DNA of 11,048 nt from Candidatus Nomurabacteria bacterium (lineage in GTDB: Bacteria > Patescibacteriota > Minisyncoccia > Phycocordibacterales > UBA9973), in contig CALRBJ010000017.1 of NCBI GenBank assembly GCA_943354205.1, positions 1 to 11,048 on the forward strand, read 5' to 3'. Positions 1-4,758 of the stretch are shown here, piece after piece. Each line of letters opens with the position of its first letter. Within the stretch, counting starts at the first letter, position 1. The position numbers were made by a program, and so were the translations under genes. Below the pieces are notes generated by a model, which was not told where the DNA came from, ran no database searches, and was given only the letters and a program-made list of their open reading frames with translations.

Positions 1-259
1 CGATCAGGAAGACGATGAGAGCGAGGATGAGGAAATTCAGGAGCTCGGCGAGGAAAGAGCCGCAGGCGATATGCACAGGGCCCATGGAGAACGTCGCTGT
101 GCGCCACGAATCGGAGCCGAAGAGCGGCGTGATCGCCGGCATGAAAACATCTTTGACGAGCGAATTTACCATGTTGGTCGCCGCCGCGCCCATGACGAAG
201 GCGATGGCGAGCGACACGATCTTGTATTCCTTGAGAAACGCGATAAATTCTTTGAGCAT
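1..259 (-). CDS. mscL: Large-conductance mechanosensitive channel MscL (partial, C-terminus off the left edge)
   Basis: MscL forms a homopentameric inner-membrane pore that opens under membrane tension and releases solutes during osmotic downshock. The 86 visible residues start MLKEFIAFLKEYKIVSLAIA, which is the amphipathic N-terminal helix running into TM1. TM1 continues as FVMGAAATNMVNSLVKDVFM, matching the family pattern G-x-A-x3-V-x-S-L-V-x-D-x-x-M-P. A periplasmic loop follows (PLFGSDSW), then the start of TM2 (LAELLNFLILALIVFLI). Family members are about 130-150 residues, so roughly a third is missing because the window ends, not because of a mutation. The ATG lies 9 nt after the stop of the upstream small membrane protein gene, so the two are probably cotranscribed. 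No Shine-Dalgarno sequence is visible. The family call is firm. Confidence 0.95.
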   Translation of the reverse strand, partial: MLKEFIAFLKEYKIVSLAIAFVMGAAATNMVNSLVKDVFMPAITPLFGSDSWRTATFSMGPVHIACGSFLAELLNFLILALIVFLI

Positions 260-268
260 AGAACGCTT

Positions 269-526
269 TTATTTATGAAACCTATTCCAGATGGTTGCGA
301 ATATTGAGCTCACGACATAGGCCACAAAGAAAGCAAGCGCGACGAGCCCGACTGCGCGAGTGAAAGAAAACGCCGAGACGCTGTACGGATTTTGCATGAA
401 ATGCATTTGGTAAACGAAGTCCATAAACGACTGGCCGAGCCCCAGGCCTACCACCAAAGCCCATATAGCGTGCATGACCGCCGCAAATACACCAAACGTA
501 AGCGCGAACTTTTGTTTATTTATCAT
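269..526 (-). CDS. Small two-helix membrane protein (resembles DUF5676-type proteins)
   Basis: This 85-residue protein has no recognised function. Two hydrophobic segments are visible, about residues 8-30 and 54-80, joined by a Met/aromatic-rich loop (DFVYQMHFMQNPYSV). The N-terminus is short and basic, and the C-terminus ends WNRFHK. The size and two-helix layout resemble the small DUF5676 family of prokaryotic membrane proteins, but that match is from memory and tentative. The ATG at 526 fits the hydrophobic pattern, and an extended -10 promoter lies about 30 nt upstream. The gene probably heads a two-gene unit with mscL, whose start codon is 9 nt past this stop. That link suggests an envelope role but does not establish one. 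No Shine-Dalgarno sequence is seen before the ATG. Confidence 0.75.
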   Translation of the reverse strand: MINKQKFALTFGVFAAVMHAIWALVVGLGLGQSFMDFVYQMHFMQNPYSVSAFSFTRAVGLVALAFFVAYVVSSIFATIWNRFHK

Positions 527-555
527 AAAAATTTTTATTACTTGTAATCCTAAAT

Positions 556-564
556 ATTATACCA
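556..564 (-). promoter_or_regulatory. Extended -10 promoter for the small membrane protein-mscL unit
   Basis: On the minus strand this reads TGGTATAAT: a perfect -10 hexamer (556-561) preceded by the TGn extension. No convincing -35 is found 16-18 nt upstream, as is common for extended -10 promoters. The predicted start near 549 gives a leader of about 23 nt before the ATG at 526. The site sits just past the stop of the DUF2231-type gene. Confidence 0.6.
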
Positions 565-571
565 CTCTAAA

Positions 572-1087
572 TCATATCTGGATATTCAAAAGTTTCAGGA
601 CGATACTCGCCATCGGATCGGCAGTGGTGCCATATACCATCACCCCGCCCAGCATACCGGTGAGGGTGATCGATACGAGGCCAATCAAAGCCAAAACTTT
701 AGAAAATATTTTATGGCGCAAAATATTTTCTATTCTTAGTAATGTATTTTTTATCTGTATAGAGTTTATTTTATTTTCATATTTGTTTCTAATTATAGAA
801 AGGGCTTCCCCTAAAAGAATCAGGCTGTAGATGGCGACCGAGGCGAAAGCAAAGCTCTGATGCGCTTCAAGCAGGCGCTGGGGTGGCATGACCATCTCGC
901 TCACGGTGTCGCCAGTAGAATACGCCGCAAACGCGCCAAGCACACCAAAGAAAAGCAGTGCCCACTCCACACTCGCCCAGCCAAAATTCGGCATCCACTT
1001 CTGAAACGGAATTATTTTTATAAATGAATACAAGAAAAGCAATGCGATAGGAAAATGTACTATTATGGGGTGGATGTTGTATGACAT
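572..1087 (-). CDS. DUF2231-type integral membrane protein
   Basis: This 171-residue membrane protein begins MSYNIHPIIVHFPIALLFLY, the N-terminal HPxxVHFPIALL signature of DUF2231. Function in the family is not established. Four hydrophobic segments are visible, about residues 8-27, 41-56, 79-97 and 130-153. The last ends in TGMLGGVMVYGTTADP, the usual C-terminal Gly-rich segment. Conserved-type histidines occur at 6, 11 and 76. A hydrophilic basic stretch (about 100-128) separates TM3 and TM4. The open frame extends upstream to 1216, but that extension translates tRNA-His and the terminator, so the ATG at 1087 is the real start. The gene sits directly after the tRNA-His terminator and has its own extended -10 promoter placed for leaderless initiation. 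No terminator follows, so read-through into the next genes is possible. Confidence 0.85.
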   Translation of the reverse strand: MSYNIHPIIVHFPIALLFLYSFIKIIPFQKWMPNFGWASVEWALLFFGVLGAFAAYSTGDTVSEMVMPPQRLLEAHQSFAFASVAIYSLILLGEALSIIRNKYENKINSIQIKNTLLRIENILRHKIFSKVLALIGLVSITLTGMLGGVMVYGTTADPMASIVLKLLNIQI

Positions 1088-1093
1088 GAGTAT

Positions 1094-1102
1094 ATTGTAG
1101 CA
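1094..1102 (-). promoter_or_regulatory. Extended -10 promoter positioned for a leaderless DUF2231 mRNA
   Basis: The minus strand reads TGCTACAAT (extended -10), then the 6-nt discriminator ATACTC, then the ATG at 1087. A start 7 nt after the -10 would fall on the A of the ATG. The TG dinucleotide is supplied by the last base pairs of the tRNA-His terminator stem. No recognisable -35 is present (AATCCC at 17-nt spacing). Confidence 0.5.
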
Positions 1103-1128
1103 AAAAAATCCCGTAAGGGATTTTTTTG
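1101..1128 (-). terminator. Intrinsic terminator of tRNA-His
   Basis: A perfect 12-bp stem, CAAAAAAATCCC paired with GGGATTTTTTTG, has a 4-nt loop at 1113-1116. A run of seven T follows the GC part in either direction, so it could act bidirectionally. It begins immediately after the encoded CCA of tRNA-His. Confidence 0.85.
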
Positions 1129-1203
1129 TGGGGAGGCATGAGGGAGTTGAACCCTCGATAAGAGCTCCACAAGCTCGTGTGTTACCGCTACACCAATGCC
1201 TCC
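1129..1203 (-). tRNA. tRNA-His (GTG anticodon)
   Basis: The cloverleaf folds with acceptor GAGGCAT/ATGCCTC, D stem GTGT/ACAC, anticodon loop TTGTGGA (anticodon GTG) and T arm GAGGG-TTCAACT-CCCTC. An extra encoded G at 1203 (position -1) faces C73, the hallmark of tRNA-His recognised by HisRS. CCA appears encoded at 1131-1129. The anticodon stem has a C27-U43 mismatch. A weak -10-like TATATT lies at 1216-1221, but no good -35 was found. Confidence 0.95.
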
Positions 1204-1270
1204 ATGCGAGAACCAAATATAACTTGATGCCGGATATTTATAGCATTTTAGTGCAGTAAAATCTAGCGAT

Positions 1271-1299
1271 TTGACAGAGAGCAAAAAATAGATTATAAT
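1271..1299 (+). promoter_or_regulatory. Consensus sigma70-type promoter of the CDF-like transporter gene
   Basis: TTGACA (1271-1276), a 17-nt spacer and TATAAT (1294-1299) match the consensus exactly. Transcription should start near 1306, giving a leader of about 35 nt to the TTG at 1341. This is the best promoter in the window. Confidence 0.88.
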
Positions 1300-1329
1300 T
1301 CTACTAGATTATTTTTTAACTAAAAAATT

Positions 1330-1336
1330 GGAGGTG
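1330..1336 (+). promoter_or_regulatory. Strong Shine-Dalgarno sequence deciding a TTG start
   Basis: GGAGGTG ends 4 nt (its GGAGG core 6 nt) before the TTG at 1341. It fixes this rare start codon and is the only strong ribosome binding site I see in the window. Confidence 0.85.
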
Positions 1337-1340
1337 TAAA

Positions 1341-1991
1341 TTGAAATTATTAAAAAAGCACAAACTCGTTTACCTACAAGCTGGACTTGTAGCTTTGATT
1401 GTGATCGGCACAGATTTGCTTTTGGGATATCTATCAAACAGTATTTCTCTGGTTTCCGACGCGGGTCATGCTGCCGCGGATATCGGGATATACGCTATTG
1501 CATTTTTTGCTGTAAATCATGGTAAAAATACCGGCGCCAGGATAAACGGAGTAATCATACTTTGTGTCGCAGTCGCTCTCGGCATCGAAGCTGTAGTGCG
1601 AATATATCACCCGGAAAGAATTTCTGGTGGATTCGTAATTCTCTCTGCTGTGGCCACTCTCCTTCTAAATCTTTGGCAAAACTCTATCTTAGTGTCAAAA
1701 AATTTACCGATAGAGGAGGAAGATCTGAAAGCTTCACTCATGGCGCACAATTGGTGGGATGCAATGTTCCAGATCCCGCTCATTTTGGGAGGAATATTTT
1801 TTCTCCTCTGGCCAGAAAACGAACCGATCCAAAGACTAGACTCGATGCTTTCGTTATTTTTCTGCTTCAAGATGGCGCAAGCGGGAATCGAATTCGTAGC
1901 AGACGGAAAGCACGACCATTCCGGACACAAACATTCGCATGGCCCAAAGCACATACACGGGCATGAACATGAAGAAAACTGGATAGATTAA
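1341..1991 (+). CDS. Short cation diffusion facilitator (CDF)-like metal transporter with His-rich tail
   Basis: CDF proteins export Zn2+ or related divalent metals across the inner membrane in exchange for protons. This 216-residue protein has six hydrophobic segments. The TM2 motif NSISLVSDAGHAAAD contains H43-xxx-D47, and TM5 contains H136-xxx-D140 (AHNWWDAM). Together these form the tetrahedral H/D site typical of zinc-selecting CDFs. The usual C-terminal cytoplasmic domain (about 80-100 residues) is absent. In its place is a His-rich tail with nine His between residues 191 and 210 (HDHSGHKHSHGPKHIHGHEH), a likely metal-binding segment. Translation starts at TTG, supported by an ideally placed Shine-Dalgarno sequence, and the gene has its own promoter and terminator. 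The metal is inferred; zinc is most likely. The isolated plus-strand position and unusually strong signals hint at separate acquisition or high expression. Confidence 0.88.
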   Translation: MKLLKKHKLVYLQAGLVALIVIGTDLLLGYLSNSISLVSDAGHAAADIGIYAIAFFAVNHGKNTGARINGVIILCVAVALGIEAVVRIYHPERISGGFVILSAVATLLLNLWQNSILVSKNLPIEEEDLKASLMAHNWWDAMFQIPLILGGIFFLLWPENEPIQRLDSMLSLFFCFKMAQAGIEFVADGKHDHSGHKHSHGPKHIHGHEHEENWID

Positions 1992-2002
1992 AAAACTATC
2001 TC

Positions 2003-2033
2003 CCCCGAAAACTTTAAGTTTTCGGGGTTTTTT
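2003..2033 (+). terminator. Intrinsic terminator after the CDF-like gene
   Basis: A 10-bp stem, CCCCGAAAAC paired with GTTTTCGGGG (loop TTTAA), is followed by TTTTTT at 2028-2033. It starts 11 nt past the stop codon. The VKOR-type gene converges on it from the other side, and it may also stop that transcript, although the minus-strand T run is offset by several bases. Confidence 0.9.
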
Positions 2034-2049
2034 ATTTCAAAATTTGATC

Positions 2050-2499
2050 CTACAGCCCCCAGATTTTTATATAAAATTCTGGATTAATAATTGTAGTGAT
2101 AAAAATGATTATAGAAAAAAGCGCTGAGCACATGCACCACGAGCACCATTGGCGGATAACAAAAATTTGAATATAAACTAGATACAAAGAAAATAGAAAA
2201 GACACGAGAGAGATAGCGACCGTGAAAGATATGAATTCAGCTGGAAAAGAGAGCGGATAGAGTATCAGCCCTGCGTGCAAAAGCGCGGTCAAGGCATAAT
2301 AAATCATACCGAGTACTTCCACCGGTATGCCGAAAAAATGAGAGTAGTCGCTGTGGATGACCAGCTCGCAGTTTGCTTTGAGCGGACATACGAGTGGGCG
2401 CTTCAATTTCTTTTCTTGAAAAATAAAAAAGGCGACCAAAAATCCCGAGAAAGCGATAAACATGAGGAAGACATCTGTAAATGGAGTGTATTGGTTCAT
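2050..2499 (-). CDS. Vitamin K epoxide reductase (VKOR) family disulfide-forming protein
   Basis: Bacterial VKOR proteins reoxidise a DsbA-like thioredoxin-fold partner and pass electrons to quinone, doing the job of DsbB. The 149-residue protein has four or more hydrophobic segments. The periplasmic pair C38/C44 lies in VCPLKANCELVIHSDYS, with the conserved-type Ser at 50, followed by FFGIPVEVLGMIYY, a hallmark family stretch. The active-site CxxC is C119-S-W-C122 in IRQWCSWCMCSALFS, next to the quinone site. Length matches the bare VKOR domain with no fused thioredoxin, so the DsbA partner must be encoded elsewhere. It is the third gene of a NUDIX-msrB-VKOR unit, 12 nt after msrB. No Shine-Dalgarno sequence precedes the ATG. 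The call is strong from motif order and membrane layout. Confidence 0.92.
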   Translation of the reverse strand: MNQYTPFTDVFLMFIAFSGFLVAFFIFQEKKLKRPLVCPLKANCELVIHSDYSHFFGIPVEVLGMIYYALTALLHAGLILYPLSFPAEFISFTVAISLVSFLFSLYLVYIQIFVIRQWCSWCMCSALFSIIIFITTIINPEFYIKIWGL

Positions 2500-2511
2500 T
2501 TTTCTATAGTT

Positions 2512-2874
2512 TTACTTGCCATTTATAAATTTCATTGATATAGAGTTTACACAGTGGCGCAAATTTTTCTCGGTCATCCCCTCACCGACAAAAAGATGAC
2601 CCAAGTGCGCTCCGCAATTCGCGCAAGTGATCTCGGTGCGCTCGCCGTCTGCATCCAAACTTTTTTTAATCGCACCCTCTATCTCATCGTCAAAGCTCGG
2701 CCAGCCGCAAGTGCTTTCAAATTTATCTTTAGAATTATACAATGACGCACCACACTGCCGACACACATACACACCGAGAGCTTTATTGTTTACATACTCA
2801 CCCGAAAAAGGCGCTTCGGTGCCTTTGCCCAAAATCACTCTTTTTTCCTCTTCGGTTAGTTCGTTGAGTTTCAT
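2512..2874 (-). CDS. msrB: Peptide-methionine (R)-S-oxide reductase MsrB
   Basis: MsrB reduces the R epimer of methionine sulfoxide in proteins, using thioredoxin-type reductants. The 120-residue protein is a complete single MsrB domain. Zinc is held by C38-xx-C41 (VCRQCG) and C84-xx-C87 (CANCG). The catalytic Cys is C108 in [11 protein letters not shown], and C56 in STCGWPSF is at the usual resolving position. The family motifs GWPSFDD and HLGHLF are present. The ATG at 2874 overlaps the stop of the NUDIX gene as ATGA, which suggests translational coupling. The VKOR-type gene follows after 12 nt, so both work on redox state of protein side chains. No MsrA domain is fused, and none occurs in the window. 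Confidence 0.96.
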   Translation of the reverse strand: MKLNELTEEEKRVILGKGTEAPFSGEYVNNKALGVYVCRQCGASLYNSKDKFESTCGWPSFDDEIEGAIKKSLDADGERTEITCANCGAHLGHLFVGEGMTEKNLRHCVNSISMKFINGK

Positions 2875-3392
2875 AAATTTATTTTACTCTGTAAGTATAA
2901 CTCATTTGCTCTCCGAATTATCTCGTCTCCAATAGTACCCCAATCAAAATAACTTTTATACTCTTTTGGGTCTATCAGTTTTATTTCTGTAATTCCTCCA
3001 GCTGGGTCAGAAACAAATTCGCCAATTGGTTCTACTACAGCCATAAATCGCAACTGGTAGAAATCTCCTTCCCCGTATGCATTGGGAACTTTTTGATACC
3101 CTATAGGCATAGCAGAAATCACTCGCATGTTGGACTCTTCTTCTACTTCCCTAGTAAGCGTTTCAATAAAAGTTTCGCCTTTTTCTATCGTTCCACCGAT
3201 GAGTCCCCAGCTTTTTTTGTTCCCTCCATAACCTATGACCATTTTTTCATTATAGAAACAAACTCCATAACATTGCTTGCAACGGTCATAAGGCAGACCT
3301 AAAAAATCGTCTGAATTATGATATTCAAAACTCCACTTTTTTCCTTCTGGGTCTACCCACTCATCAAATATAACTAAGTCTTTATTTATCAT
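2871..3392 (-). CDS. NUDIX hydrolase
   Basis: NUDIX enzymes hydrolyse nucleoside diphosphates linked to another group, often damaged nucleotides or sugar nucleotides. The 173-residue protein carries the Nudix box at residues 67-91 with the pattern G-x5-E-x7-REVEEE (GTIEKGE, then [11 protein letters not shown]). The usual Gly near its end is replaced by Ser87. The REVEEE acidic cluster should bind Mg2+. An N-terminal segment has two Cys (RCKQCYG, 38-41) plus C45, which might bind metal, but this is only a suggestion. Substrate cannot be told from sequence. It is first in a unit with msrB (4-nt overlap) and VKOR. The ATG is 17 nt after tRNA-Leu with no own promoter or Shine-Dalgarno sequence seen, so it probably depends on transcription from the tRNA promoter. 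Confidence 0.92.
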   Translation of the reverse strand: MINKDLVIFDEWVDPEGKKWSFEYHNSDDFLGLPYDRCKQCYGVCFYNEKMVIGYGGNKKSWGLIGGTIEKGETFIETLTREVEEESNMRVISAMPIGYQKVPNAYGEGDFYQLRFMAVVEPIGEFVSDPAGGITEIKLIDPKEYKSYFDWGTIGDEIIRRANELYLQSKINL

Positions 3393-3409
3393 TTAGAATT
3401 TTTGCTCTG

Positions 3410-3491
3410 TGCTCGGGGGGAGACTTGAACTCCCACGCCTTACGGCATACGCACCTCAAGCGTACATGGTTACCAATTACATCACCCGAGC
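3410..3491 (-). tRNA. tRNA-Leu (GAG anticodon)
   Basis: This is a class II tRNA: acceptor GCTCGGG/CCCGAGC, anticodon stem TACGC/GCGTA around loop TTGAGGT (anticodon GAG), a long variable arm TGCCGTAAGGCG, and T arm GGGAG-TTCAAGT-CTCCC. The discriminator is A73. CCA is not encoded (CAG follows), so it must be added by the nucleotidyltransferase. A good promoter lies upstream, and the NUDIX ATG is 17 nt downstream with no terminator between. Confidence 0.96.
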
Positions 3492-3510
3492 ATAATGCGA
3501 GCGCTTACCG

Positions 3511-3538
3511 ATTATACTTATATTTCAATTTAATTCAA
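3511..3538 (-). promoter_or_regulatory. Promoter of tRNA-Leu and probably NUDIX-msrB-VKOR
   Basis: The minus strand shows TTGAAT (3533-3538), a 16-nt spacer and TATAAT (3511-3516). Predicted start is near 3504, about 13 nt before the tRNA 5' end. It lies immediately after the rplS terminator. Confidence 0.75.
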
Positions 3539-3542
3539 TCGG

Positions 3543-3578
3543 AAAAAAATCACCCCGAGTATACGGGGCGATTTTTTT
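3543..3578 (-). terminator. Intrinsic terminator of rplS
   Basis: The arms AAAAAAATC and GATTTTTTT enclose an inner CCCCG/CGGGG stem with one A-C mismatch and a 6-nt loop. The T run serves either direction. The first two bases of the rplS stop codon (minus strand 3579-3577) lie in the stem arm, so the gene ends inside its terminator. Confidence 0.85.
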
Positions 3579-3984
3579 ATTCTTCAGTCTTTTCGGTTTT
3601 CTTTTTCTTGAGAGTTTCGTTTTCGATCATCACGCTTTTCATCTTGCGGCGGATATCGCGAGCGGCTTTGTCGCGGATGTAGTAGAGCTTCGCGCGCTTG
3701 GCTTTAGCCTTTTTCACGAGCTCGATTTTGTCTACAGACGGAGAATAGAGCGGGAAAATACGCTCCACGCCGATACCGTCGGAAACCTTGCGCACGGTAA
3801 ACATGGCATCGGTAGATTTCTTGCCGTGCTTGCGAGAGAGGACGATGCCTTCAAAAGCCTGGAGGCGAGTTTTGCCTTTTTCCTGGATTTTGGACCAAAC
3901 ACGGATGGTGTCGCCCGAGCGAAAAGCCAGAGCCTCGCGGGATTCCATGTCTACAGGGGTAAGTTTTATGGATACTTTATTCAT
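3577..3984 (-). CDS. rplS: Large-subunit ribosomal protein bL19
   Basis: bL19 sits at the 30S-50S interface of the ribosome. The 135-residue protein contains the family core: FRSGDTIRVW (21-30), RLQAFEGIVLSRK (40-52), FTVRKVSDGIGVERIFPLYS (62-81) and KAKRAKLYYIRDKAAR (94-109). A Lys-rich tail follows (KKKKTEKTEE), somewhat longer than the usual 115-120 residue protein. The ATG at 3984 is the only sensible start. It has its own likely promoter in the 3' end of the upstream pseudouridine synthase gene, with a predicted leader of only about 6 nt. The terminator begins at the stop codon. In many bacteria rplS follows rimM-trmD; neither is here, so its context is altered. Confidence 0.97.
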   Translation of the reverse strand: MNKVSIKLTPVDMESREALAFRSGDTIRVWSKIQEKGKTRLQAFEGIVLSRKHGKKSTDAMFTVRKVSDGIGVERIFPLYSPSVDKIELVKKAKAKRAKLYYIRDKAARDIRRKMKSVMIENETLKKKKTEKTEE

Positions 3985-3996
3985 ATAGTGGTCTAG

Positions 3997-4025
3997 ACTT
4001 TAGCATGACAATCATTTTTTTGCAA
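3997..4025 (-). promoter_or_regulatory. Likely promoter of rplS with near-leaderless start
   Basis: The minus strand shows TTGCAA (4020-4025), a 17-nt spacer ending in TGC, and TAAAGT (3997-4002), an imperfect -10. Predicted start near 3990 leaves about 6 nt before the ATG, too short for a Shine-Dalgarno sequence. It overlaps the end of the pseudouridine synthase gene. Confidence 0.5.
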
Positions 4026-4758
4026 CCGGCCTTACGCCGTCGAGCTCTTTGAATTCTAGAGGCAACAGCGATTCTATCTTCAATTTTTTACCAGAGGGCA
4101 AAGCGAGCTCGAGCGAAAGAGCATGAAGCATAAGGCGGTCAAAACCCTTAGATTCTTTTAGGGAGCCATACAGATCGTCTCCTACTACCGGATGGCCGGT
4201 GTATTTCATATGAACGCGGATTTGATGGGTACGCCCAGTTTTAGGGAAAATTTCCAGATATGAATACTTTTTAGCGCCTTTGGTAAAACGCTTGAGCACC
4301 CGCCACATGGTGACTGCTTCGCGCAACTCTCCCCTACCGCCCACGATGCGTTTGCGGAAATCGCCCTTGGACCGACCGATTGGCGCTGAAATAGTGCCCC
4401 GATCTTCGCGCATAAATCCAGAGATAACCGCGCGGTATATTTTTTTCACATTCCTACCCGCAAATTGGGTTTTTAAAAATTCAAAAGATTTTTGATTTTT
4501 AGCAATTATTAAAACGCCAGAAGTTTCTTTGTCTAAACGATGCACGATGCCGGGGCGTAGAATTTGTTTTTCTTTCTCACCCTTCCACGGCTCACCCACG
4601 TTTTTCATCTTTGGATAGTCACGCACTAAAATATCGGCCAAGGTTTTCTCCTTGCTTCTACCATCACCGTGCACCATCAAACCCGAGGGTTTATCGATCA
4701 CCAACACATCTTTGTCTTCAAAAAGAACTTTTAGAGAATTATTGGATTTTCCTTTCAT
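4012..4758 (-). CDS. RluA/RluD-family pseudouridine synthase
   Basis: This family converts specific uridines in 23S rRNA or tRNA to pseudouridine. The 248-residue protein carries the catalytic motif RPGIVHRLDKETSGVLIIAK with Asp76 as the nucleophile. Other family blocks are VLVIDKPSGLMVHG (18-31), YRAVISG (108-114), GRTHQIRVHM (175-184) and HPVVGDDLYG (189-198). It is shorter than RluD (about 326 residues in E. coli) because there is no N-terminal S4 RNA-binding domain. Target uridines therefore cannot be assigned. Its ATG lies 20 nt inside the end of the upstream gene. The pairing upstream of rplS suggests an rRNA or ribosome-assembly role, but rplS also appears to have its own promoter. Confidence 0.94.
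   Translation of the reverse strand: MKGKSNNSLKVLFEDKDVLVIDKPSGLMVHGDGRSKEKTLADILVRDYPKMKNVGEPWKGEKEKQILRPGIVHRLDKETSGVLIIAKNQKSFEFLKTQFAGRNVKKIYRAVISGFMREDRGTISAPIGRSKGDFRKRIVGGRGELREAVTMWRVLKRFTKGAKKYSYLEIFPKTGRTHQIRVHMKYTGHPVVGDDLYGSLKESKGFDRLMLHALSLELALPSGKKLKIESLLPLEFKELDGVRPVAKK

Noticed and set aside
1088..1216. N-terminal extension of the DUF2231 frame (starts MVLAWRHWCSGNTRACGA)
   Set aside because: It translates tRNA-His and its terminator; this is a well-known false peptide type from tRNA genes. The family signature begins at the ATG at 1087.
3425..3682. Plus-strand 85-residue frame across tRNA-Leu, a promoter, a terminator and rplS
   Set aside because: It is antisense to tRNA-Leu and the end of rplS, with no protein-like conservation that I recognise.
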